Source of the DNA: Streptomyces sp. S465
GTDB lineage: Bacteria; Actinomycetota; Actinomycetes; Streptomycetales; Streptomycetaceae
Length of the DNA: 64,000 nucleotides
Direction: 5' to 3'
Assembly: GCF_026898115.1 (NCBI RefSeq)
Contig: NZ_CP114036.1
Location: forward strand, 2,604,001 to 2,668,000
Part shown: piece after piece, positions 33,311 through 41,566 of the stretch
Layout: each line of letters begins with the position of its first letter
How positions within the stretch are numbered: position 1 is the first letter of the stretch
Notes under the pieces: generated by a model
Database searches by the model: none
The model's input: only the letters and a program-made list of their open reading frames with translations
What the model was told of the DNA's origin: nothing
Position numbers and translations under genes: made by a program

Positions 33311-34300
33311 TCAGTAGCGGTACTGCTCGTCGAAGCCCTGGGGGTAGCCCGGGTGCTGCTGCTGGTACGGGTACGCCTGCTGGTCCGCCGCAGGGGTGGC
33401 GTCGCCCTCGCGCTGCTGCGGCACCCAGGGCCCGCCGGGCCCCATCGCGTCGTACGCCGGGTCCGGCGAGGGGTAGGAGGCGTCGGCCGCCCAGTGGTCG
33501 CCGCCGAGGGTCCCGCCGTCCCCGCCGCCGTACGGATCCTGCTGGCCGTACGGCGCGTACTGCTCGGTGTACTGCTGATGGCCGTAGGGCTGCTGCTCGT
33601 AGGGCTGGGCCTGGGGCTGGGCGCCGCCGTACGGGTCCTGCTGACCGTAGGCCGCGTACGCCTCGTTGCCGTAGCCGTACTGCCCGGCCTGGGTCTGGTC
33701 CGCGTAGATGTCCTGGCCGCCGTAGCCCTGGCCCTGCTCCTGTCCGTGGCCCAGCCCGTGGTCCAGCCCGTGGTCCTGCTGCGAGCCGTAGCCGCCGTAG
33801 GTCTCGTACGCGCTGTAGTCGCCGGCCGCGTTGTCGCTGTAGGGGCCGGAGGCCGGGGTGAAGGGGGACGGCTCGTCGTAGACGCCGTACTCGCTGGTCT
33901 CGTCGGGCATCGGCTGCGGCTGGTACGCGGCCGGCTCCGGCTGGGCCGCCGGGACCGCCTCCAGGCCCGACACCTCGAGGACCGGCTCCTTGTCGGCGTC
34001 GTCCGGCCGGGGACGCTTCTCCCCGCGCCCGAGCAGCCCCGGCAGCCCGCCGCGCAGCGCCCAGCCCGCGGCGAAACCGCGCCGGAAGGAGAGCGTCACA
34101 TAGGTCTGGCCTATGGCGAAGGCGATCGCGCCCACCCCGATCACCGGAACCGACGGGATCAGCACACCGACGACCACGCCCAGGAAGCCGCAGAAGGCCA
34201 GCAACCGCCAACGCAGCCGCGCCTTGTACTGGAGGAGGACCTCCCCCAGCAGCCACAGCGCGACGACGCCGAAAGCGATGTAGAGGACCGTCCAGCCCAT
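33311..34300 (-). CDS. membrane protein with long Tyr/Gln/Gly-rich tail
   Basis: I do not recognise a named family. The 329-residue protein has two or three N-terminal transmembrane segments (about 3-20, 32-50 and possibly 52-67) with a basic loop. A cytoplasmic region then becomes, from about residue 130 to the end, very rich in Tyr, Gln, Gly, Pro and Asp (repeats such as YGQQDPYGG and GHGQEQGQGYGG). Such tails are usually disordered. I chose ATG 34300 (MGWTVLYIAF) with GAGAGG upstream over a TTG five codons earlier. It lies downstream of metF on the same strand, 40 nt away. Confidence 0.82.
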   Translation of the reverse strand: MGWTVLYIAFGVVALWLLGEVLLQYKARLRWRLLAFCGFLGVVVGVLIPSVPVIGVGAIAFAIGQTYVTLSFRRGFAAGWALRGGLPGLLGRGEKRPRPDDADKEPVLEVSGLEAVPAAQPEPAAYQPQPMPDETSEYGVYDEPSPFTPASGPYSDNAAGDYSAYETYGGYGSQQDHGLDHGLGHGQEQGQGYGGQDIYADQTQAGQYGYGNEAYAAYGQQDPYGGAQPQAQPYEQQPYGHQQYTEQYAPYGQQDPYGGGDGGTLGGDHWAADASYPSPDPAYDAMGPGGPWVPQQREGDATPAADQQAYPYQQQHPGYPQGFDEQYRY

Positions 34301-34340
34301 GCCCGCCCCTCTCAATGCGGCCGCCCGTCGGCTGCCGTCA

Positions 34341-35258
34341 TCAGGACCGCTGATGCAGTCCCAGATTCTTGTAGATCTCCAGCGTCGCCGTGGAGTGGTT
34401 CAGGGTAATGAAGTGCAGCCCGGGGATCTCCTCGGCCATCAACCTCGCGCACAACTCCGTGGCGTAGTCGATCCCGATCGAGCGTACAGCCGCCGCGTCG
34501 TCCTTCACCGCCAGGATCCGGTCCGCCAGTTCGGGCGGGAACGCGGCATTGCTGAGCTGTGCGAACCGCTCGATCTGCTTGATGTTCGTGACGGGCATGA
34601 TCTCAGGGATGATCGGTGTCGTACAGCCCGTTGCCGCGACCCGGTCGCGCAACCGCAGATAGTCCTCCGGATAGAAGAACATCTGCGTGATGGCGAAGTC
34701 GGCGCCCGCGCGGCACTTGTCGATGAAGTGACGGATGTCGGTGTCCCAGTCCGTCGACCGGGGGTGCATCTCGGGGAACGCGGCCACGCCGACGCAGAAG
34801 TCCCCGGACTCCTTGATCAGCCGGACCAGCTCGGCGGCGTAGGTGAGACCGTCGGGGTGCCGGACCCACTCCCCCATCGGATCGCCCGGCGGATCGCCGC
34901 GCAGGGCCAGCATGTTCCGGATCCCGGCGTCGGCGTACTGCCCGATGATGTTGCGCAGCTCGGCCCGGGAGTGGTTGACCGCGGTCAGATGGGCGACGGG
35001 GGTGAGCGTGGTGTCCGTCGCGATGCGCTCGGTGGCGCGCACGGTGCCCTCGCGGGAGGAACCGCCAGCTCCGTACGTCACGGAGACGAAGGTGGGCGAG
35101 ACGGCTTCCAGCCTGCGGATGGCGTCCCACAGCGTCTGCTCGCCCTTCGCCGTCTTGGGAGCGAAGAACTCGAAGGAATACGACTGCTCGCCGGACGCGA
35201 GCAGATCGCGCACGGTTCGTGCGCGATCGGTCCTGGTGGAAGCGGTGCCTAGGGCCAT
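34341..35258 (-). CDS. metF: MetF, 5,10-methylenetetrahydrofolate reductase
   Basis: FAD-dependent enzyme that reduces methylene-THF to methyl-THF for methionine synthesis. The 305 residues show [44 protein letters not shown] and [10 protein letters not shown], all typical of the TIM-barrel MetF family. ATG 35258 has no ribosome-binding site; TAGCCT ends 6 nt upstream, implying a leaderless mRNA. A small inverted repeat lies 70 nt upstream. No SAH or SAM riboswitch is visible. Confidence 0.96.
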   Translation of the reverse strand: MALGTASTRTDRARTVRDLLASGEQSYSFEFFAPKTAKGEQTLWDAIRRLEAVSPTFVSVTYGAGGSSREGTVRATERIATDTTLTPVAHLTAVNHSRAELRNIIGQYADAGIRNMLALRGDPPGDPMGEWVRHPDGLTYAAELVRLIKESGDFCVGVAAFPEMHPRSTDWDTDIRHFIDKCRAGADFAITQMFFYPEDYLRLRDRVAATGCTTPIIPEIMPVTNIKQIERFAQLSNAAFPPELADRILAVKDDAAAVRSIGIDYATELCARLMAEEIPGLHFITLNHSTATLEIYKNLGLHQRS

Positions 35259-35264
35259 ATGAGC

Positions 35265-35270
35265 AGGCTA
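35265..35270 (-). promoter_or_regulatory. -10 box of a leaderless metF transcript
   Basis: On the minus strand TAGCCT ends 6 nt before the metF ATG. Confidence 0.5.
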
Positions 35271-35328
35271 TCCACCCGGCTCGCCCACGCCCACCCGGTC
35301 ACGGAGATATGGGGGATTTGCCAGATTT

Positions 35329-35347
35329 CTGTCCGTAGTGCGGACAG
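35329..35347. repeat. inverted repeat upstream of metF
   Basis: CTGTCCG and CGGACAG arms (7 bp) flank TAGTG, about 70-90 bp upstream of the metF start. It could be an operator; no assignment is made. Confidence 0.5.
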
Positions 35348-35451
35348 TTCCGTACGTTCTCGACCGTCGGACGAACCGAGCAGAACCGAGCCGGACGGGC
35401 GGCCGGGCCGGGGCCCCGGCCTGCGCCGGTAGCGGCCGGATCCCGGCCAGG

Positions 35452-36099
35452 TCAGGCCGCGCGCACCCGCTTCGCCAGCTCCGCCGTCGCCGCCGCCGGG
35501 TCGTCGGCGGCCGTGATGGCGCGGACCACGACGATGCGCCGGGCGCCCGCCGCCAGCACCTGATCGAGGTTGGAGGCGTCGATTCCGCCGATGGCGAACC
35601 ACGGCCGCTCGGTGCCCAGCGCGGCGGCGTAGCGGACCAGGGACAGCCCCGGGGCGGGGCGGCCGGGCTTGGTGGGGGTGGGCCAGCACGGGCCGGTGCA
35701 GAAGTAGTCCACACCGGGCTGGACGGCCGCCGCGTCCACCTCCGCCTCCGCATGCGTGGAGCGCCCGATCAGCACGTCCTCGCCGAGGATCGCGCGCGCC
35801 GCCGGGACCGGCAGGTCGCCCTGGCCCAGGTGGAGCACGTCGGAGCCGATGGCGTGGGCGACGTCCGCCCGGTCGTTGACGGCGAGCAGCTTTCCGTGCC
35901 GACGGCAGGCGTCCGCGAAGACCTGGAGGTGCTCCAGCTCTTCCGCCGCCTCCATCTCCTTGTCCCGCAGCTGGACGATGTCCACCCCCGCGCCCAGGAC
36001 GGCGTCCAGGAACTCCGGCAGGTCGCCCTGTCGCTTCCGTGCGTCGGTGCACAGATAGAGGCGGGCGTCGGCCAGCTGCTCACGAGCGGTGGTGGACAT
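35452..36099 (-). CDS. thiE: ThiE, thiamin phosphate synthase
   Basis: Couples HMP-pyrophosphate with the thiazole phosphate to give thiamin phosphate. The 215 residues show [53 protein letters not shown] (the pyrophosphate loop) and AIGGID, the complete family set. ATG 36099 follows AGGGGGACC; the frame extends 28 codons further without family similarity. It is transcribed away from the thiO-thiS-thiG operon, with two genes between, and has no visible riboswitch of its own. Confidence 0.95.
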   Translation of the reverse strand: MSTTAREQLADARLYLCTDARKRQGDLPEFLDAVLGAGVDIVQLRDKEMEAAEELEHLQVFADACRRHGKLLAVNDRADVAHAIGSDVLHLGQGDLPVPAARAILGEDVLIGRSTHAEAEVDAAAVQPGVDYFCTGPCWPTPTKPGRPAPGLSLVRYAAALGTERPWFAIGGIDASNLDQVLAAGARRIVVVRAITAADDPAAATAELAKRVRAA

Positions 36100-36179
36100 G
36101 GGTAGGTCCCCCTGGGGGTCGGTGGCGTACGGGCCGTGAGCGGAGCCCGGCCCGTACGCCCGTGGGCGATACGAAAACG

Positions 36180-36320
36180 ACAAGCCCTGCAGAAGCCTTG
36201 CACGAGCCCTGTGGAGCCCTGTGCCGGGGGCTCAGTGCGAGCCGTGTACCGGCTTCCGCGCGAGCCCTGCGCGCCCTGTACGAGCCTGTACGAGCCCTTC
36301 AGGAGCTCCGCGGAAGCCGC
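36180..36320. repeat. degenerate CGAGCCCTG repeats
   Basis: About eight imperfect copies of a short unit (CGAGCCCTG and shortened GAGCC forms) lie in the 242-nt gap between thiE and the Rv2175c-like gene. No reading frame or hairpin explains them. Confidence 0.6.
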
Positions 36321-36341
36321 CGGTGGCTGGCGGGAGCGGCG

Positions 36342-36707
36342 TCAGACAGCCAGCGCCTGCGCGCGCCGCTTCACCTCCGTGCCACGATTCTCGCTCAGGG
36401 CCTGTGCCGGGGTGCCGGGCAGGCTCGGGTCGGGGGTGAAGAGCCACTCCAGCATCTCTTCGTCGCTGAAACCGTCGTCCTTCAAAAGCGTCAAGGTCCC
36501 CACGAGGCCCTTGACGATCTTTCCGTCACCGATGAACTCCTCGGGCACTTGGAGCACCCGGTTCTCGCCACGGCGCACCGCGATCAGCTGGCCCTCCTTG
36601 ACCAGCTGCCGGACGCGTGTCACCTCCACACCGAGCCGCTCGGCGACGTCGGGGAGGGTGAGCCAGTCGGGGACGAGAGCATCGATCTTCGCGTCAATCT
36701 CGGTCAC
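36342..36707 (-). CDS. Rv2175c-like DNA-binding protein
   Basis: 121-residue cytoplasmic protein matching the actinobacterial Rv2175c family. A winged helix-turn-helix (about 14-55: WLTLPDVAERLGVEVTRVRQ) is followed by the conserved C-terminal domain ending in FSDEEMLEWLFTPDPSLPGTP. In mycobacteria Rv2175c is a substrate of a PASTA Ser/Thr kinase, and a PASTA kinase lies 5 kb away here. The N-terminus (MTEIDAKIDALVPDWLTL) lacks an obvious Thr. GTG 36707 has no ribosome-binding site. The target operator is unknown. Confidence 0.87.
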   Translation of the reverse strand: MTEIDAKIDALVPDWLTLPDVAERLGVEVTRVRQLVKEGQLIAVRRGENRVLQVPEEFIGDGKIVKGLVGTLTLLKDDGFSDEEMLEWLFTPDPSLPGTPAQALSENRGTEVKRRAQALAV

Positions 36708-36809
36708 GGAACAAGCCTGCCATCTGGGACTGACAGTGGGTAGCCGGGCGCCCGCCGCGCGGGCCGCCCCGCCCCGCCCCGGACGCCCGCCCGGCGACCG
36801 GCCGGCCCG

Positions 36810-38069
36810 TCAGCGGACGGCCGACTTCAGCGGCACCGAGGGGTCCATGGCCCGCGTCCGGTCCAGCCGGGCGCCGCGCTCGATCAGCTTGCGCCCCTGG
36901 GCCAGATCGCGCGGACGGCCGACGGCCAGCAGGGCGACCAGGGCGCCCTCGCGCAGCCAGCACACCGACCAGGCGGCACCGGCCGGATCGCCGCGCCAGA
37001 CCAGTTCGTCGGCCTCCGCATGATGGCCGGCGTACTGCACGAAGCGCCCGAACTGCTCGGACCAGAAGTACGGCACCGGGTCGTAGACCACACCGGGGAA
37101 GTGGGCGGCCGTCCGGTTCCCCACCACATTGGCGGCGACGGTGCGCGGCCCCTGGAGCGCGTTGTCCCAGTGGTGCACCAGCAGCCGCGTCCCGTAGCGG
37201 GCGGACGGGAAGGAGGCGCAGTCGCCGACCGCGTAGACGTCCGGCACCGAGGTGCGCAGCCGGTCGTCCGCGGCCACGGACCGGTCCTCGGCCAGCGCCA
37301 CGTCCGAACCAGCCAGCCAGTCCGTGGCCGGCCGCGCCCCGATCCCGACGACCACCGCACCCGCCCGCAGCCGGGTGCCGTCGTCGAGCAGCAGCCCGCT
37401 CCCGTCCACGGCGGCCACCCGGGCGCCCGTCATCAGCGTGGCGCCGCAGTCCTCGTACCAGGCCGCCATGGGGGCGGCGACCTCGGCCGGGAGGGCGCCC
37501 GCCAGCGGTCGGTCCGCGGCCTCGACGACGGTCACGGCGCACCCCGCCTCGCGCGCCGCCGTGGCGAACTCCGCGCCGATCCAGCCCGCCCCCACGACCG
37601 CGATCTCACGCTGCCGGGCGAGCACCGGGCGCAGCCGTTCGGCGTCGTCCAGGGTGCGCAGCAGGTGGACGTTCGGCACGTCTTCGGCGCCCGGCAGCGG
37701 GATCGGGTCGGCGCCGGTGGCGATCACCAGGACGTCGTACGGGACCGGGCCGGTCCCGGTCTCGACCACCCGCTTGTCCGTGCGCAGCCCCGTGACCGGG
37801 ACGCCGAGCCGCAGCCCGATGCCCAGCCCGGCGAAGTCCACGTCGAGCGTCGATCCCTCGGCCTTACCGAGCAGCACGGCCTTGGACAGCGGCGGCCGGT
37901 CATAGGGCTGGTGCGGCTCCGCGCCCAGCAGCACGACCTCCCCGGCCCAGCCCTGCTCGCGCAGCGCGACGGCGGTCTGCACGCCCGCCATCCCCGCGCC
38001 GACGATCACCACCCGCTGTCCGCCGCCATCCGAGGACGCCTTCGTCCCCGTCGTCGTCTTATCGCTCAC
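36810..38069 (-). CDS. ferredoxin reductase-like FAD/NAD(P) oxidoreductase
   Basis: 419-residue flavoprotein of the rubredoxin/ferredoxin reductase type (BphA4/rhodocoxin reductase-like). It shows the FAD motif VVIVGAGMAGVQTAVALREQG near the start, the NAD motif VVGAGWIGAEFATAAREAG near residue 150, and VYAVGDCASFP near residue 270. A C-terminal reductase domain follows. No ferredoxin or P450 gene is adjacent, so the partner is unknown. GTG 38069 is preceded at 6 nt by TACAGT, implying a leaderless mRNA. It diverges from the TPP-controlled thi operon, which does not by itself show a role in thiamin synthesis. Confidence 0.9.
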   Translation of the reverse strand: MSDKTTTGTKASSDGGGQRVVIVGAGMAGVQTAVALREQGWAGEVVLLGAEPHQPYDRPPLSKAVLLGKAEGSTLDVDFAGLGIGLRLGVPVTGLRTDKRVVETGTGPVPYDVLVIATGADPIPLPGAEDVPNVHLLRTLDDAERLRPVLARQREIAVVGAGWIGAEFATAAREAGCAVTVVEAADRPLAGALPAEVAAPMAAWYEDCGATLMTGARVAAVDGSGLLLDDGTRLRAGAVVVGIGARPATDWLAGSDVALAEDRSVAADDRLRTSVPDVYAVGDCASFPSARYGTRLLVHHWDNALQGPRTVAANVVGNRTAAHFPGVVYDPVPYFWSEQFGRFVQYAGHHAEADELVWRGDPAGAAWSVCWLREGALVALLAVGRPRDLAQGRKLIERGARLDRTRAMDPSVPLKSAVR

Positions 38070-38075
38070 ACGATC

Positions 38076-38081
38076 ACTGTA
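38076..38081 (-). promoter_or_regulatory. -10 box of a leaderless transcript (ferredoxin reductase-like gene)
   Basis: On the minus strand TACAGT ends 6 nt before GTG 38069. Confidence 0.5.
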
Positions 38082-38202
38082 TGGCGGCAGGTGGAGCGGA
38101 CCGCAGAGCACGGGACGAGATCTCGGGCACAGCACGGAGGGCAGGGCGAACGGCCACCCTTCCGACCGATTCGGACCTCGTACTAGGGTGGCGGGACGAA
38201 GC

Positions 38203-38295
38203 ACTCGCGGGAGCCCGGACGCACCGGGCTGAGAGGGAGGCTGGCACGGCCTCCGACCGTACGAACCTGATCCGGGTCATGCCGGCGAAGGGAGG
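38203..38295 (+). promoter_or_regulatory. TPP riboswitch (THI element)
   Basis: Thiamin pyrophosphate aptamer upstream of thiO. The signature segments are GGGCTGAGAGGGAGGCT (about 38225-38242), GACCGTACGAACCTGATC (about 38255-38272) and GGGTCATGCCGGCGAAGGGA (38274-38293). The 3' strand of the aptamer runs into GGGAGGGG, the ribosome-binding site of GTG 38302. TPP binding should therefore directly hide the ribosome-binding site, repressing translation of thiO-thiS-thiG. Confidence 0.96.
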
Positions 38296-38301
38296 GGCGG
38301 C

Positions 38302-39671
38302 GTGTCCACGCACGCACCAGGTCACGACGGACCGCACTCACCAGGTCACGACAACGACGGACCGCACTCACCAGGTCACGACAACGACGGACCGCGCACA
38401 ACCGGTCAGGACAACGACGGACCGCGCACGCCAGGTCACGTGGACGACGGACCGCATACACCGCGACCCGGCGGCGGACCGCCCGGCGGGGCCTATGACG
38501 CCCTCGTCGTCGGGGGCGGCATCATCGGCCTGGTCACGGCCTGGCGAGCGGCCCAGCGGGGCCTGCGCACCGCCCTCGCCGACCCGGCGCCCGGCGGCGG
38601 AGCCGCCCGTGTCGCGGCCGGGATGCTGGCGGCCGTCACCGAGCTCCACTACGGCGAGCAGACCCTGCTCGGCCTCAACTTGGCCTCCGCACGCCGCTAT
38701 CCGGACTTCGTGGCCGAGCTGGAGGAGGCCGGCGGCCAGGACGTCGGCCACCGGGCGTGCGGCACGCTCGCCGTCGCGTTCGACTCCGACGACCGCGCCC
38801 ATCTGCGTGAACTCCACACGTTCCAGCAGGGGCTCGGGCTGGACTCCCAGTGGCTGACGGGGCGGGAATGCCGCCGTCTGGAACCGATGCTCGCGCCGGG
38901 CGTACGCGGCGGGCTGCGCGTCGACGGCGACCACCAGGTGGACCCGCGGCGGCTGGCGACGGCGCTGCTCATCGCGTGCGAGCGGGCCGGGGTGGTCCTC
39001 CACCGCGCCCGTGCGGAGCGGCTGCTGCTGGACGGCGACCGCGCCACCGGGGTCGAGCTGACCGGGGACACCCGCCTGGCCGCCGAGCAGACCGTGCTCG
39101 CCGCCGGCAGCCTCAGCGGACGGCTCGCGGGCGTCCCCGACGACGTCCTGCCACCCGTCCGCCCGGTCAAGGGACAGGTGCTGCGGCTGTCGGTGCCCGA
39201 GCGCTACGCGCCGTTCCTCTCCCGGACGGTACGGGCCGTGGTGCGCGGCGGGCCGGTCTACCTCGTACCGCGCGAGAACGGCGAGCTGGTCGTCGGCGCG
39301 ACCACCGAGGAACTGGGCTGGGACACCACGGTCACCGCGGGCGGCGTGTACGAACTGCTGCGCGACGCCCATGAGCTGGTGCCCGGCATCACCGAACTCC
39401 CGCTGGTGGAGACGTGCGCCGGACTGCGCCCCGGCTCCCCCGACAACGCCCCGATGCTCGGCCCGACCGCGCTGCCGGGGCTGCTGCTGGCCACCGGCCA
39501 CTACCGCAACGGCGTCCTGCTCACCCCGATCACCGGCGATGTCATGGCCGAGGCACTGACGAGCGGAGAACTCCCGCCCGAGGCCCGGCCGTTCACCCCG
39601 CGGCGCTTCGCGGCCCCGGCCGTCCCCGACGCGTCCGCCGCCGCGCCCTCCCCAGCACAGGAGCAGCACAC

Positions 39672-39675
<4 letters not shown>
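38302..39675 (+). CDS. thiO: ThiO, glycine oxidase
   Basis: FAD enzyme that oxidises glycine to the imine used for the thiazole ring of thiamin. The FAD motif DALVVGGGIIGLVTAWRAAQ begins near residue 66, and family stretches include VRPVKGQVLRL, LVPRENGELVVGATTEE and AGLRPGSPDNAPMLG. At 457 aa it is longer than usual because residues about 6-57 are five GHDNDGPHSP-like repeats inserted between the start and the catalytic fold. GTG 38302 is 6 nt after GGAGG of the riboswitch. The ThiO stop overlaps the thiS start as ATGA. Confidence 0.93.
38317..38460. repeat. 30-bp tandem repeat in the 5' coding region of thiO
   Basis: Four 30-bp units (38341-38370, 38371-38400, 38401-38430, 38431-38460), plus a shortened 24-bp first unit at 38317-38340 that lacks ACAACG. 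The first two full units differ only at the end; the last two have diverged. All units are multiples of 3, so the frame is kept. Confidence 0.95.
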
Positions 39676-40767
<1,092 letters not shown>

Positions 40768-40842
40768 TCCGCGTCCGGCGGGTCCGCGTCCGGCGGGTCC
40801 GCGTCCGGCGGGCCCGCGTCCGGCGGGTCCGCGTCCGGCGGG
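40768..40842. repeat. 15-bp x5 tandem repeat starting at the thiG stop
   Basis: Five head-to-tail units of TCCGCGTCCGGCGGG begin at the base after the thiG TGA; only the fourth unit differs (first base C). It may act as a structured 3' end; no ordinary terminator is seen here. Confidence 0.95.
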
Positions 40843-40913
40843 CCCTGTCCGGGCCCCGCGCCGCCCCTCTACGGTGGATTGAGGGGTCAGCGCACACTGC
40901 GGAGGTGGTCGCC

Positions 40914-41372
40914 GTGACCGTGACCGTGGCCGACCGGATCGAGCGCGAGGTGTTCGTACGAGCGCCGATCGACCGGGTGTGGCGGGTGCTGACGACGCCC
41001 GAGCACATCCGCGTCTGGTACGCCCCCGGCGGCTGCGAGATCGATCCGCACCCCGGCGGGACGCTCCGGTTCCGCTGGGACGAGCACGGGGAGTTCCACG
41101 GCCAGGTCGAACGGGCGGTGCCGGACACCCTCTTCCGCTTCCGGCTGGCCCTGGAACCCGATCACGCCCCCTCGGACCCCGGGGAGGCGACCGTGGTGGA
41201 GTTCGCGCTCTCCGCAGAGGGGCGGGGCACCCGGCTGCGGTTCGCGGAGAGCGGTATCCGCGACCTGGCCGTCCCCGACGACGCCAAGGCCAAGCACGCC
41301 GAGTACGCCACCCTGTCGTGGACCTCCGCGCTCGAGGAGCTGGCCGCGATCGCCGCCGCGTCGCACAACTGA
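40914..41372 (+). CDS. SRPBCC (AHSA1/START-like) protein
   Basis: 152-residue protein of the SRPBCC superfamily, close to the activator-of-Hsp90 homologue 1 type. It begins TVADRIEREVFVRAPIDRVW and contains WYAPGGCEIDPHPGGTLRF, a common AHSA1-like pattern. These proteins bind hydrophobic ligands in a deep pocket, and the ligand here is unknown. GTG 40914 follows GGAGGTGG. A second GTG two codons later is possible. A 14-bp repeat array begins at its stop codon. Confidence 0.85.
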   Translation: MTVTVADRIEREVFVRAPIDRVWRVLTTPEHIRVWYAPGGCEIDPHPGGTLRFRWDEHGEFHGQVERAVPDTLFRFRLALEPDHAPSDPGEATVVEFALSAEGRGTRLRFAESGIRDLAVPDDAKAKHAEYATLSWTSALEELAAIAAASHN

Positions 41373-41480
41373 CGTCGCACAACTGACACCGCACAACGGA
41401 CATCCCGCAACGGACATCGCGCAATCGCACAACGCCACATCACCCAGCGGACATCGCACGGCTGACATCGCGCAACCGAC
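41360..41480. repeat. 14-bp tandem repeat array at the SRPBCC stop codon
   Basis: About eight units of consensus ATCGCACAACTGAC: 41360-41373 and 41374-41387 are identical, and later units (41388-41480, one longer) have drifted. The first unit includes the stop codon of the SRPBCC gene. The array ends about 75 bp before the -10 box of the kinase gene. Confidence 0.9.
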
Positions 41481-41553
41481 TCACCGGTGTCACCGTTCCG
41501 CTGCAATACCCGCCCCACCTGGGCAGCCGGTCCTGGCTCAAAGCGACGCCTCG

Positions 41554-41559
41554 TAGACT
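41554..41559 (+). promoter_or_regulatory. -10 box of a leaderless transcript (PASTA kinase)
   Basis: TAGACT ends 7 nt before GTG 41567, and there is no ribosome-binding site. Confidence 0.6.
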
Positions 41560-41566
41560 GCCCCCC

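Noticed and set aside
35406..35421. GGCCGGGGCCCCGGCC palindrome as the thiE terminator
   Set aside because: It is a perfect palindrome without a loop and within generally GC-only sequence, so hairpin formation as a terminator is not convincing.
38317..38460. Regular 30-bp repeats resembling a CRISPR array
   Set aside because: There are no unique spacers; the units are directly abutting and in frame inside thiO.
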